DNA of 58,424 bases from Bacteroidaceae bacterium (GTDB lineage: Bacteria; Bacteroidota; Bacteroidia; Bacteroidales; Bacteroidaceae). The translations under genes and the position numbers were made by a program. Below are positions 46,708 through 55,856 of this stretch, piece after piece (positions within the stretch are counted from its first letter, which is position 1; each line of letters opens with the position of its first letter). The notes below the pieces were generated by a model, which ran no database searches, had not been told where the DNA came from, and saw only the letters and a list, made by a program, of their open reading frames with translations. The stretch spans positions 1-58,424 of the forward strand of contig JAFQVS010000064.1 of the NCBI GenBank assembly GCA_017407905.1, given 5' to 3'.

Positions 46708-48534
46708 TTACTCTCTTTTCAGTGCGTCGATAAGGATTTTTGCTTTTGCCTCGCCCACTATTTTTGCTATCTGTTCCGGGGCGGCTTCTCTTATTCTTTT
46801 TACGCTTTTAAATTCGCGCAGCAGTGCTTCTTTGCTCTTTTGGCCGATGCCTTTTATTGTGTCGAGCTCGGATGCTGTCTGACGCTTGCTGCGTTTGTCG
46901 CGGTGGAATGTTATTGCGAATCGGTGCACCTCGTCCTGTATATGTGTCATAAGGCGGAAGAGTGCAGTGTTCTGTTTAAGGCCGATGCTCTGAAGGCTGC
47001 TCCCTATGATAAGTTCCGATGTGCGGTGGCGCCCGTCTTTTACAAGGCCTGCAATGGTAATGTCGAGGTGAAGCTCGTCCTCGACAATCTCTCTTATGGC
47101 TTCCATTTGTCCCTTTCCGCCGTCGGCAAGAATAAGGTTGGGTAGGGGAGCCTGCTCCTCGATGAGGCGGCTGTAACGACGGCGTACAACCTCGCGCATC
47201 GAGGCGTAGTCGTCGGCTCCTTCGACGGTTTTTATATTATATTTTCGATAATCTTTCTTCGATGGCTTCAGCTTTTTAAAGACTACGCAGGCGGCCACTG
47301 CGTCGCTTCCCTGTATGTTGGAATTGTCGAAACACTCTATTATGAGTGGCAGATTCTCCATCTTCAGCTCCTGCTTAATTTCGCTCATCAGACGTGTGGC
47401 CTTTTGCTCGGGATTCAACTTATCCTCTTGCTTCAGACGGTCGGCTTTGTACTGTTTTACGTTCAGTTTGGAGAGTGTGAGCAGACGCATTTTTTCGCCT
47501 TTTTGAGGGATTGTAACTGTTACTCCGTCCAGCGGAAGATTTATCGTAAAGGGGACTATTATCTCCTTGGCGTTGCTCTTGAAACGCTCGCGCATTTCAA
47601 TAATTCCGAGCACTAAAAGCTCGTCGTCGCCCTCGTCGAGGCGCTTCTTGTATTCGAGCGTGAAGGCCTGATTTATGCAGCCGTTTGTAATGTGCAGAAA
47701 GTTTATAAAGGCGCTCTTTTCGTCGCTCTCGATATTAAATACATCAAGGTTGGTGAGCGACGAGTTTACTACCTCGCTGCGGGTGCGGAAATTCTCGATT
47801 AGCTGATATTTTTCCTTTATTTTTTGTGCCTCCTCGAATTTTAATTCGCTTGCTTTTTTCTTTATCTCGGACAGCAGTGTCGCTTGCAGGGGGCGAATAT
47901 CTCCCTTTAAAATTGAGATAATTTCTGTGATGTAATTCTGATATTCGTCGTGCGAAATGCAGCCGATGCAGGGGGCGCAGCAGTTGTGAATCTGGTGCTC
48001 CAAGCAGGCCGAGTATTTTGCGTTTCTCACTCCCTCGGGGGTGATTTTTAGATTGCACGTGCGCAGCGGATAGAGCCCTTTTATCAGCTCAAGCATTGCG
48101 GCAAGAGCCCCGGCGTTGCTGTACGGGCCAAAGTATTTTCCTGCGCCGCGCACTATCTTGCGTGTCTTGAAAATCTTGGGAAAATAGTCGTTGCTGATGC
48201 AGATTGAGGGGTATGTTTTATCGTCCTTCAGTAGTACATTGTAGCGAGGCTGATGCTGCTTTATGAGGTTGTTCTCAAGGAGCAGTGCATCGGCCTCGCT
48301 GTTTACTATAATGTAACGAATGTCGCATATTTTTGAGACCAGCAGGCGGGTCTTTAGTGTCTGCTGCTCTTTGTTGAAATAGGACGAGACGCGGCGCTTC
48401 AGATTCTTGGCCTTGCCGACATATATTATTACTCCCTTATCGTTTAGATATTGGTAGCATCCGGGCGTCTCGGGCAGATTGCTCACAATGCCTTTCAGAT
48501 AGGCCTCTCTCTTGTCGCGCTCGTTGCTTTTCAT
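46708..48534 (-). CDS. uvrC: Excinuclease ABC subunit C
   Basis: UvrC makes both cuts around DNA damage after UvrAB. The 608-residue protein has the GIY-YIG nuclease at the N-terminus (TPGCYQYLNDKGVIIYVGKA, residues 23-42), a Cys-rich segment (CLEHQIHNCCAPCIGC, a possible Fe-S or metal site), the UVR domain (SELKFEEAQKIKEKYQ), the RNase H-like endonuclease domain with IECFDNSNIQGSDAVAA and LPNLILADGGKGQ, and C-terminal helix-hairpin-helix motifs (LDTIKGIGQKSKEALLREF). Six bases separate it from apt upstream. Confidence 0.97.
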   Translation of the reverse strand: MKSNERDKREAYLKGIVSNLPETPGCYQYLNDKGVIIYVGKAKNLKRRVSSYFNKEQQTLKTRLLVSKICDIRYIIVNSEADALLLENNLIKQHQPRYNVLLKDDKTYPSICISNDYFPKIFKTRKIVRGAGKYFGPYSNAGALAAMLELIKGLYPLRTCNLKITPEGVRNAKYSACLEHQIHNCCAPCIGCISHDEYQNYITEIISILKGDIRPLQATLLSEIKKKASELKFEEAQKIKEKYQLIENFRTRSEVVNSSLTNLDVFNIESDEKSAFINFLHITNGCINQAFTLEYKKRLDEGDDELLVLGIIEMRERFKSNAKEIIVPFTINLPLDGVTVTIPQKGEKMRLLTLSKLNVKQYKADRLKQEDKLNPEQKATRLMSEIKQELKMENLPLIIECFDNSNIQGSDAVAACVVFKKLKPSKKDYRKYNIKTVEGADDYASMREVVRRRYSRLIEEQAPLPNLILADGGKGQMEAIREIVEDELHLDITIAGLVKDGRHRTSELIIGSSLQSIGLKQNTALFRLMTHIQDEVHRFAITFHRDKRSKRQTASELDTIKGIGQKSKEALLREFKSVKRIREAAPEQIAKIVGEAKAKILIDALKRE

Positions 48535-48540
48535 TGCAAT

Positions 48541-49077
48541 TTATTCGTCAACCTCTACTGCTAATAGTGCTTTTACGTCGGCCTCTTTGGGGAAAATGGC
48601 ACGGCCGCCCAGCCCGTCAAGCTCTATGAGAAAGTTTATCATTACGTTTTTGGGGCCGAGTTTTTTTACAAGGTTATATGCGGCCAGCATTGTGCCGCCT
48701 GTGGCCAAAAGGTCGTCGTGAATTAGTACAACGTCGTCCTTGTCGATGGCGTCCTTGTGAATCTCAATTGTGTCGGTGCCGTACTCTTTGCTGTAACTCT
48801 CGCTGATGGTCTCGGCAGGGAGTTTCCCCGGCTTGCGGATGGGTACAAATCCCGCGCCTAATCTAACGGCCAGCGCAGCGCCCATCACAAAGCCGCGCGA
48901 CTCGATGCCTACCACTTTTGTTATCCCGCAATCTTTGTAAAGCTCGTAAAGAGCATCGTCGAGCTCCTTTAAACACTCGGGCTTTTTGAATAGCGAGGTA
49001 ACGTCTTTAAACTGTATTCCCGGGATTGGAAAGTCGGGAATGTTTCTTAGGTTTTTTAATAGTAATTCTTGGTTCAT
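48541..49077 (-). CDS. apt: Adenine phosphoribosyltransferase
   Basis: Salvages adenine with PRPP to AMP. The 178-residue enzyme has the usual opening IPDFPIPGIQFKDVTSLF, the flexible loop (SRGFVMGAALAVRLGAGFV) and the PRPP motif VVLIHDDLLATGGTMLAA. It follows mnmG after 62 bases which contain the parS-like palindrome, and precedes uvrC by 6 bases. Confidence 0.96.
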   Translation of the reverse strand: MNQELLLKNLRNIPDFPIPGIQFKDVTSLFKKPECLKELDDALYELYKDCGITKVVGIESRGFVMGAALAVRLGAGFVPIRKPGKLPAETISESYSKEYGTDTIEIHKDAIDKDDVVLIHDDLLATGGTMLAAYNLVKKLGPKNVMINFLIELDGLGGRAIFPKEADVKALLAVEVDE

Positions 49078-49117
49078 AGTTGTATGCTTTTTTTACTTCT
49101 TTTGTTCTTTGTTTGTG

Positions 49118-49135
49118 TTGTTCCACGTGGAACAA
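49118..49135. promoter_or_regulatory. parS-like chromosome-partition site
   Basis: A perfect 18-bp palindrome whose core TGTTCCACGTGGAACA (49119-49134) agrees at 14 of 16 bases with the TGTTTCACGTGAAACA type of parS, the ParB/Spo0J binding site; the two changed positions are symmetric. It lies in the short gap between mnmG and apt. Four other CACGTG words in the window lack the flanking arms. Chromosomal parS sites cluster near the replication origin. Confidence 0.75.
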
Positions 49136-49139
49136 TTGC

Positions 49140-51011
49140 CTATTTGTGGGCAAGCACCATTAGTACGTTTATGTCGCTTGGTGATACTCCGGGGATGCGG
49201 CTTGCTTGTGCGATTGTCTCGGGCTGAATGGCTGTGAGCTTCTGGCGGGCCTCGGTCGAGAGCGAGTCGATGCTGTTGTAGTCGAACCGTCCTTTGATGC
49301 GGATATTTTCGAGGCGTTGCATCTTCTGTGCAAGCTCGCGCTCGCGCTGAATGTAGCCGCTGTATTTTATTTCAATCTCGACGGCCTCGACAATCTCGTC
49401 GCGGCTGCCGCCCAACTTTTTCAGGCGCGCCTCAAGCTGTCCGATAAAGGGCGCGATGCTCTCGATTGTTACCTGCGGACGCTCAATTATTGACGATAGC
49501 TTGCAGCCGCGGGCGAGTGGGGTGGTGCCCAGCTTTTCGAGCCCCTCGTTTATGTATTGTGCCTTTACCGAGAAATTTTCGATAAACTCGGTGAGCTCGG
49601 CAATCTTCTTTTGTTTGTCCAAAAGGCGCTTGTAACGATTCTCGTCGGCAAGGCCTATCTTGTGCGAGCGCTCGGTTAGTCGGGCGTCGGCGTTGTCGGC
49701 GCGCAGCAGTATTCTGTACTCGGCGCGCGAGGTGAACATTCTATAAGGTTCATCGACGCCTTTTGTTACAAGGTCGTCGATGAGCACGCCGATATATGCT
49801 TCGTCGCGGTGCAGAATAAATGGTTCGTTGCCTTTGATTTTTTGTGCAGCGTTTATTCCCGCGACAATGCCCTGTCCGGCGGCCTCTTCGTAGCCGGTTG
49901 TTCCGTTCACCTGCCCTGCGAAATATAGATTTTCAATTATCTTCGATTCGAGCGTGTGTTTCAACTGTGTGGGGTCGAAATAATCGTATTCTATTGCATA
50001 GCCGGGACGATAAGCGACGGCGTCTTTCAGTGCGGGTATTTTGCGCAGTGCGTCGAGCTGAATTTCCATCGGTAAAGAGGAGGAAAAACCATTTACGTAA
50101 ATCTCCTGCGTCGTCTCGCCCTCGGGTTCGAGGAACAGCAGATGGCGGTCGCGCTCGGCAAAGGTTACAATCTTCGTCTCGATGCTGGGGCAGTAGCGCG
50201 GCCCTATACTTTGTATCTGTCCGTTGTATAGTGGCGACTCGTCGAGGCCGCTGCGCAGTGTCTCGTGTACCTCGGGGTTGGTGTAGCAGCCCCAACAGGG
50301 ATTTTGCTTCAATTTTCGCTCGATTGGCTCGTAAGAGAAACGGTGAAAATCGTTATCACCTTCTTGAATATCAGTGAGTTGCAGATTTATTGAGCGCTTG
50401 TCGAGCCTCACCGGGGTACCGGTCTTCATTCTTCCGGCCGAAATACCGTGTCTTGTGAGCGATTCGGTGAGCCCTTTTGCTGCGGGCTCGGCAATTCGGC
50501 CGCCCTCAATCTGTACGCGTCCGATGTGCATAAGCCCGTTGAGGAATGTGCCGGCGGTGATGATTATGCTCTTTGCGCGAAACTCGGCACCGAGTTGTGT
50601 GCGCACGCCGACGGCCTTACCCTCCTCGACTATGAGCTCGGTGGCGCAATCCTGCCACATATAAAGGTTGGGGATATTTTCGAGTGTCTCGCGCCACAGG
50701 ATGCTGAATTTTGTGCGGTCGCACTGTGCGCGGGGGCTCCACATTGCGGGGCCTTTCGAGCGGTTGAGCATACGGAATTGTATCGAGGCTTTGTCGGCTA
50801 TAATTCCCGTGTAGCCGCCCAGCGCGTCAATCTCGCGTACAATCTGACCTTTGGCAATGCCGCCGATGGCGGGGTTACAGCTCATCTGCGCAATTTTGTT
50901 CATATCAATTGTCATCAGGCAGGTCTTTACCCCAAGATTGGCTGCCGCTGCCGCTGCCTCGCATCCTGCGTGTCCGGCTCCAATAACCAATATGTCGTAA
51001 TAGAATTTCAC
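49140..51011 (-). CDS. mnmG: tRNA uridine-5-carboxymethylaminomethyl modification enzyme
   Basis: With MnmE, MnmG adds the cmnm group to the wobble uridine of tRNAs. The GTG at 51011 (VKFYYDILVIGAGHAGCEAA) gives a normal 623-residue protein; a TTG 27 bases upstream is the alternative. The FAD-binding motif is VIGAGHAGCEAAAAAA; NAD-binding and C-terminal helical domains follow (MSCNPAIGGIAKGQIVREID, GRVQIEGGRIAEPAAKGL, NVLMVLAHK). In many bacteria mnmG (gidA) lies next to oriC. It opens the mnmG-apt-uvrC-dtd-mazG-deoC series. Confidence 0.96.
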   Translation of the reverse strand: MKFYYDILVIGAGHAGCEAAAAAANLGVKTCLMTIDMNKIAQMSCNPAIGGIAKGQIVREIDALGGYTGIIADKASIQFRMLNRSKGPAMWSPRAQCDRTKFSILWRETLENIPNLYMWQDCATELIVEEGKAVGVRTQLGAEFRAKSIIITAGTFLNGLMHIGRVQIEGGRIAEPAAKGLTESLTRHGISAGRMKTGTPVRLDKRSINLQLTDIQEGDNDFHRFSYEPIERKLKQNPCWGCYTNPEVHETLRSGLDESPLYNGQIQSIGPRYCPSIETKIVTFAERDRHLLFLEPEGETTQEIYVNGFSSSLPMEIQLDALRKIPALKDAVAYRPGYAIEYDYFDPTQLKHTLESKIIENLYFAGQVNGTTGYEEAAGQGIVAGINAAQKIKGNEPFILHRDEAYIGVLIDDLVTKGVDEPYRMFTSRAEYRILLRADNADARLTERSHKIGLADENRYKRLLDKQKKIAELTEFIENFSVKAQYINEGLEKLGTTPLARGCKLSSIIERPQVTIESIAPFIGQLEARLKKLGGSRDEIVEAVEIEIKYSGYIQRERELAQKMQRLENIRIKGRFDYNSIDSLSTEARQKLTAIQPETIAQASRIPGVSPSDINVLMVLAHK

Positions 51012-51316
51012 TTTGTTCTCTGTTTTTACGGGACACAATATCCCTAATTAAGCACACAAAAGTAATATATCTTGTTGGCAATCGCAAGTTGTGGAAAATA
51101 ATTTTATCGGCCTATTTTGTCGAATCTTGCCCTTTTGTGTGGAATCTCTTTGTCTCGCTCGTGTGTTATTATTTAATTATTCCGATGTTTTATATTAAAA
51201 AAAAGGCGCAGTTTGTCTTTTTTATGAAAAAAACATCTATTTTTGCTATTTGTAAAAGTGTTGTTTAACAAATTTTCAAACAATTTATTTTTTAAATAAT
51301 TTAATATCAATTCATT
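51012..51316. other. Divergent intergenic region between mnmG and sdhC
   Basis: AT-rich. It contains a DnaA-box-like TTTTCCACA (minus strand, 51090-51098) and the likely sdhC promoter: TTTG (51212-51215), 22 bases, then TATTTTTG (51238-51245). The spacing is slightly longer than usual. Confidence 0.4.
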
Positions 51317-52006
51317 ATGTGGTTACTTAATTCTTCTGTGGGAAAAAAGGTAATTATGAGTGTATCGGGCGCAGCCCTTGTCCTCTTCCTTCTTTTCCAT
51401 ATGTCAATGAACTTGGTCGCACTTTTCAGTGGCGACGCTTACAATTTGATTTGTGAGTTCTTGGGTGCTAACTGGTATGCACTTGTGGCAACAGCCGGCC
51501 TTGCTGCGCTTGTTGTTCTGCACTTTGTTTACGCCTTCATCCTCACTATGCAGAACCGTAAGGCTCGTGGCGAGCAGCGTTACGCTTACACCAAGCAGCC
51601 TAAAGAGGTTGAGTGGGCATCACAGAATATGTTTGTTCTTGGTGTCATTGTCCTCTTGGGTATGGGCCTTCACCTTTACAACTTTTGGGCAAATATGCAG
51701 CTCGTCGAGGTGCTGCATATGCTGGGTGCAAATGTAGATGTATCTTTGGCTACCGACGGTACACACTACATTAAGGAGACTTTCTCGTGCATCGTGTATG
51801 TGATTCTTTACCTTGTTTGGTTGGTTGCTCTTTGGTTCCACCTTACTCACGGTTTCTGGAGCGCAATGCAGACACTCGGCTGGAACAATCAGGTGTGGTT
51901 TGCCCGCTGGCGTTGCATCGGTAACATTGTTTCGAGCATCATTGTTCTTGGCTTTGCTATCGTAGTACTTGTTTATGCTTTCTGTCCTTGCGCAGGAGGT
52001 TGTTAA
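51317..52006 (+). CDS. sdhC: Succinate dehydrogenase / fumarate reductase cytochrome b subunit
   Basis: Membrane anchor of the complex. The 229-residue protein has five membrane helices and matches the B558-type family used by Bacteroidetes and epsilon-proteobacteria. His residues suited to two haem b groups are in LLFHMSMNLVALF, VVLHFVYAFIL, GMGLHLYNFW and WFHLTHGFWSAM. It links quinone to the catalytic subunits. First gene of sdhCAB, with 40 bp to sdhA. The physiological direction is probably fumarate reduction in anaerobic members and cannot be told from sequence. Confidence 0.93.
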   Translation: MWLLNSSVGKKVIMSVSGAALVLFLLFHMSMNLVALFSGDAYNLICEFLGANWYALVATAGLAALVVLHFVYAFILTMQNRKARGEQRYAYTKQPKEVEWASQNMFVLGVIVLLGMGLHLYNFWANMQLVEVLHMLGANVDVSLATDGTHYIKETFSCIVYVILYLVWLVALWFHLTHGFWSAMQTLGWNNQVWFARWRCIGNIVSSIIVLGFAIVVLVYAFCPCAGGC

Positions 52007-52046
52007 GCACAATTTCTAATTTGTAAATTTATAAAAACATTATATT

Positions 52047-54005
52047 ATGGCTAAGATTAGTTCAGTAAAACCGGATTCTAAAATTCCCGAGGGGCCGTTG
52101 GCCGAAAAGTGGACCAATTACAAGGCTCATCAGAAATTGGTGAACCCCGCTAACAAGCGTAACCTCGACATTATCGTTGTCGGTACAGGTCTTGCAGGTG
52201 CTTCGGCTGCCGCATCACTTGGTGCAATGGGTTTCAACGTGCTTAACTTCTGTATTCAGGATTCTCCCCGTCGTGCACACTCAATCGCTGCACAGGGTGG
52301 TATAAACGCTGCAAAGAATTATCAGAATGACGGCGACTCGGTTTATCGTCTTTTCTACGATACTATCAAGGGTGGCGACTATCGTGCTCGCGAGGCTAAC
52401 GTGCATCGTTTGGCCGAGGTTTCGGGTGCCATCATCGACCAATGTGTGGCTCAGGGTGTTCCTTTTGCCCGTGAGTATGGTGGTCTGTTGGCTAACCGTT
52501 CGTTCGGTGGTGCTCAGGTATCGCGTACTTTCTATGCCCGCGGTCAGACCGGTCAGCAGCTTCTGCTTGGTGCTTACTCGGCACTTAACTATCAGGTGAA
52601 CCTCGGAAAGGTTAAGCTCTACACTCGTTACGAGATGCTCGACGTTGTTATTATTGACGGTCGTGCACGCGGTATCATCGCACGTAACCTTGTAACAGGT
52701 AAGGTTGAGCGTTTCGCTGCTCACGCAGTTGTTATCGCCACCGGTGGTTACGGTAACGCTTTCTTCCTTTCGACAAATGCTATGGGAAGCAACGGTTCGG
52801 CTGCTCTTCAGTGCTACCGCAAGGGTGCTTATTTTGCCAACCCCTGTTTTGCACAGATTCACCCCACTTGTATCCCCGTGCACGGCGACAAGCAGTCGAA
52901 GCTGACACTTATGTCCGAGTCGCTGCGTAACGACGGCCGCATCTGGGTTCCCAAGAAATTGGAGGACGCTAAGGCTCTTCAGGCCGGTAAGAAGAAGGCG
53001 AGCGACATTCCCGATGAAGACCGCGACTTCTATCTCGAGCGTCGTTACCCCGCATTCGGTAACCTTGTTCCCCGCGACGTTGCCTCACGTGCAGCAAAAG
53101 AGCGTTGCGACAAGGGCTACGGCGTAAACAACACCGGCCTTGCCGTGTTCCTCGACTTTAAGTATGCCATCCAGCGTCTGGGTAAAGAGGTTGTTAAGCA
53201 GCGTTACGGAAACCTCTTCGATATGTACGAGGAGATTACCGACGTTAGCCCCTACGAGGAGCCTATGATAATTTATCCTGCCATCCACCACACAATGGGT
53301 GGTATCTGGGTTGACTACGAGCTTCAGACCTCAATCCCCGGATTGTTCGCAATTGGTGAGGCTAACTTCAGCGACCACGGTGCTAACCGTCTGGGTGCTT
53401 CGGCTCTTATGCAGGGCTTGGCCGACGGTTACTTTGTGCTCCCCTACACAATGCAGAATTATCTGAGCGACCAGATTCAGGTTAAGCGCTTCAGCACCGA
53501 CGCTCCCGAGTTTGTTGCTGCCGAGAAGGCTGTCAACGACAAGATTGCCAAGCTGATGGCCATCAAGGGTAAGCGCAGTGTCGATTCTATCCACAAGGAG
53601 CTTGGCCACGTAATGTGGGAGTACGTAGGTATGGCACGTACCAAAGAGTCTTTGGAGACAGCAATCAAGAAGATTGCCGAGGTCGAGAAGATTTTCTGGA
53701 GCGAGCTTCGTATCCCCGGTGTAGCCGACTCTCTGAACGTAGAGCTTGAGAAGGCTCTTCGTCTGCTCGACTTTATCGAGATTGGCAAGCTGATGGCCTA
53801 CGACGCACTCAACCGTGAGGAGTCGTGCGGTGGACACTTCCGCGAGGAGCATCAGACCGAAGAGGGCGAGGCTAAGCGTAACGACGAGGCATTCTCATAC
53901 GTAGCCTGCTGGAAATACACAGGCGAGGGCAACGAGCCCGAGCTCCTGAAAGAGGACCTCAACTACCAATATATTAAGGTACAGCAGCGTAACTACAAAA
54001 ACTAA
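52047..54005 (+). CDS. sdhA: Succinate dehydrogenase / fumarate reductase flavoprotein subunit
   Basis: Catalytic subunit interconverting succinate and fumarate. The 652-residue protein has the FAD motif [20 protein letters not shown] (residues 41-60) and the FAD-linking His78 in [16 protein letters not shown]. The substrate site is in [13 protein letters not shown] [15 protein letters not shown], and the conserved [12 protein letters not shown] and [18 protein letters not shown] follow. Length is that of the class with the B558 anchor. It lies 18 bp upstream of sdhB. Codons end more often in C and T than in the island genes, in keeping with high expression. Confidence 0.96.
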   Translation: MAKISSVKPDSKIPEGPLAEKWTNYKAHQKLVNPANKRNLDIIVVGTGLAGASAAASLGAMGFNVLNFCIQDSPRRAHSIAAQGGINAAKNYQNDGDSVYRLFYDTIKGGDYRAREANVHRLAEVSGAIIDQCVAQGVPFAREYGGLLANRSFGGAQVSRTFYARGQTGQQLLLGAYSALNYQVNLGKVKLYTRYEMLDVVIIDGRARGIIARNLVTGKVERFAAHAVVIATGGYGNAFFLSTNAMGSNGSAALQCYRKGAYFANPCFAQIHPTCIPVHGDKQSKLTLMSESLRNDGRIWVPKKLEDAKALQAGKKKASDIPDEDRDFYLERRYPAFGNLVPRDVASRAAKERCDKGYGVNNTGLAVFLDFKYAIQRLGKEVVKQRYGNLFDMYEEITDVSPYEEPMIIYPAIHHTMGGIWVDYELQTSIPGLFAIGEANFSDHGANRLGASALMQGLADGYFVLPYTMQNYLSDQIQVKRFSTDAPEFVAAEKAVNDKIAKLMAIKGKRSVDSIHKELGHVMWEYVGMARTKESLETAIKKIAEVEKIFWSELRIPGVADSLNVELEKALRLLDFIEIGKLMAYDALNREESCGGHFREEHQTEEGEAKRNDEAFSYVACWKYTGEGNEPELLKEDLNYQYIKVQQRNYKN

Positions 54006-54023
54006 TTAAAAAAGATTGTAACA

Positions 54024-54779
54024 ATGGATCAGAATATCAGTTTTAACTTGAAAGTATGGCGTCAGAGAGGGCCCAAAGAACCCGGAAAGTTCGTTACCTA
54101 TCCGATGAAAGACATACCCGGTGATACCTCATTCCTTGAGATGCTCGACATCCTGAACGAGGAGCTCATCAACAAGGGCGAGGAGCCCATAGTATTTGAC
54201 CACGACTGCCGCGAGGGTATCTGCGGTATGTGCTCGCTCTACGTGAACGGTCATCCTCACGGTCCCGCAACAGGCGCAACAACCTGTCAGCTCTATATGC
54301 GTCGTTTCAACAACGGCGACACAATCACAGTAGAGCCGTGGCGTTCGGCTGCGTTCCCCGTAATCCGCGACCTTATGGTCGATCGTACAGCGTTCGACAA
54401 GATACAGCAGGCCGGTGGTTACGTGTCAATCAACACAGGCGGTATCCCCGATGCCAATGCAATTCCCATTGGCAAGGACATTGCCGAGGAGGCAATGGAC
54501 GCTGCTGCTTGTATCGGTTGCGGTGCTTGTGTAGCTGCTTGTAAGAACGGTTCGGCAATGTTGTTCGTTTCGGCTAAGGTTAGTCAGTTTGCACTGCTTC
54601 CTCAGGGACAGGCCGAGGCTGCACGCCGTGTAAAATCAATGGTTGCCAAGATGGACGAGCTTGGATTCGGTAACTGTACCAACACACGCGCCTGCGAGGC
54701 CGAGTGTCCCAAGTGCATCTCAATCAGCAATATTGCACGCTTGAACCGCGAGTTTATAAAAGCAAAATTGGGCGATTGA
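54024..54779 (+). CDS. sdhB: Succinate dehydrogenase / fumarate reductase iron-sulphur subunit
   Basis: Electron-transfer subunit, 251 residues. Three clusters are visible: the [2Fe-2S] ligands Cys62, Cys67, Cys70 and Cys88 (CREGICGMC ... TTC); the 4Fe-type set Cys163, Cys166, Cys169 and Cys173 ([11 protein letters not shown]); and the last set Cys218, Cys224, Cys228 and Cys231 ([14 protein letters not shown]). Last gene of the operon, followed by a terminator. Confidence 0.96.
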   Translation: MDQNISFNLKVWRQRGPKEPGKFVTYPMKDIPGDTSFLEMLDILNEELINKGEEPIVFDHDCREGICGMCSLYVNGHPHGPATGATTCQLYMRRFNNGDTITVEPWRSAAFPVIRDLMVDRTAFDKIQQAGGYVSINTGGIPDANAIPIGKDIAEEAMDAAACIGCGACVAACKNGSAMLFVSAKVSQFALLPQGQAEAARRVKSMVAKMDELGFGNCTNTRACEAECPKCISISNIARLNREFIKAKLGD

Positions 54780-54808
54780 TAAGTTACCCCTTACCCACAA
54801 TTTTTATT

Positions 54809-54838
54809 AAAGAGGCTGCTTTTGCAGCCTCTTTTTTT
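54809..54838 (+). terminator. sdhCAB terminator
   Basis: AAAGAGGCTGC and GCAGCCTCTTT form an 11-bp stem with a 4-base loop, then a T-run. Confidence 0.88.
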
Positions 54839-55164
54839 GTTGGCGGATAAAAAGTAGTTAAATAATAGAGAGTTAAAAATTTATAATAAAAAAAATGCTG
54901 CTATAAATAAAGTGCAGAGCTAATTTTTGCGAGTGTTGGGGTCTCAAAAAGAGAGGCGCCCTGTGAGAATTTAGTCTATTAAAAAGCAACCGCCAAAACA
55001 TAATGAAATGTCGGAGCGGTTGTAAGTTGTTAATAATTTTCTGTTTACCCTGCGGGCAACTCCCATTGAATCAATTACAATCGCTTTGCGACCGCACCCC
55101 ACGCGGCGTAACCTTTGCGCAATTATTGAAAGGCTCTATTTTTTTAAAAAAAAGTTACCTGCTA

Positions 55165-55196
55165 TTGTTTTTTCTCAACAGAAACTATAAATTTGT
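55165..55196 (+). promoter_or_regulatory. nfeD-flotillin promoter
   Basis: ATTG (55165-55168), 20 bases, then TAAATTTG (55189-55196), 27 bases upstream of the nfeD ATG. Confidence 0.6.
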
Positions 55197-55223
55197 AACG
55201 AAACACACGAAATTAGTTGAATT

Positions 55224-55811
55224 ATGGAAGATTTATCATTATGGTATGCAGGCCTCAGCGATACTATGAGAGCCTTTTGGATTTGTGCCGGAGTTAGTAC
55301 ACTCATCTTTCTTGTGCAATTTGCAATGACATTCATTGGCGTTGGCGAGACGGACGGTGATTTTGATTTTGACGGTGATGCCGGCGACACAATGGATTTT
55401 GGCGGTGTAATGTCGCTTTTCTCGGTGCGCAACGTCGTGAATTTCTTTATGGGATTCGGATGGGGCGGTGTATGCTTCGGGCCTTACATCGACAATAAAA
55501 TACTTATTTACCTATGCGCCATTCTCAGCGGTCTCTTCTTTGTTGCCATCTGTCTGTTTGTTATGAAGCAACTTTTCAAGCTACAGAGCAGCGGAAATAT
55601 TGATATGAACGACTGCGTGGGCAAGGTGTGCGACGTTTATCTGCGCATCCCCGCGGCAAAAAGCGGCAAGGGAAAGGTGCAGATGAGCATCAACGGCACT
55701 ATAATAGAGTGGGACGCAATGACCGACGATGCCGAGGAGATTAAAACGGGCAGCAAGGTAAAAGTAATTGCGCATTTGGGCGGCGGAACAATGCTTGTCG
55801 AGCGCGCCTAA
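55224..55811 (+). CDS. NfeD-like membrane protein, flotillin partner
   Basis: A 195-residue protein with an N-terminal membrane helix (AFWICAGVSTLIFLVQFAM), an Asp-rich loop (ETDGDFDFDGDAGDTMDFGG, about residues 48-67), two further helices (around 75-115), and a C-terminal OB-fold-like domain of the NfeD type (GKVCDVYLRIPA...GTIIEWDAMTDD...KVIAHLGGGTMLVERA). Such proteins are encoded beside flotillins (YuaF/NfeD1b with FloT/YqiK) and share membrane microdomains. The flotillin follows 45 bp later. The acidic loop is longer than in described relatives. Confidence 0.82.
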   Translation: MEDLSLWYAGLSDTMRAFWICAGVSTLIFLVQFAMTFIGVGETDGDFDFDGDAGDTMDFGGVMSLFSVRNVVNFFMGFGWGGVCFGPYIDNKILIYLCAILSGLFFVAICLFVMKQLFKLQSSGNIDMNDCVGKVCDVYLRIPAAKSGKGKVQMSINGTIIEWDAMTDDAEEIKTGSKVKVIAHLGGGTMLVERA

Positions 55812-55856
55812 AGAATCCCGTTGTATTTTTAATTAACATTATTATAAACTAACATT

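Larger units (their letters stand above)
54780..55223. other. Intergenic region with terminator and promoter
   Basis: Holds the sdhCAB terminator (54809-54838) and the nfeD promoter (55165-55196). The middle part (about 54985-55130) has a more GC-rich block with CGCTTTGCGACCGCACCCC and AACCGC/GCGGTT half-sites. Nothing else was recognised. Confidence 0.5.
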
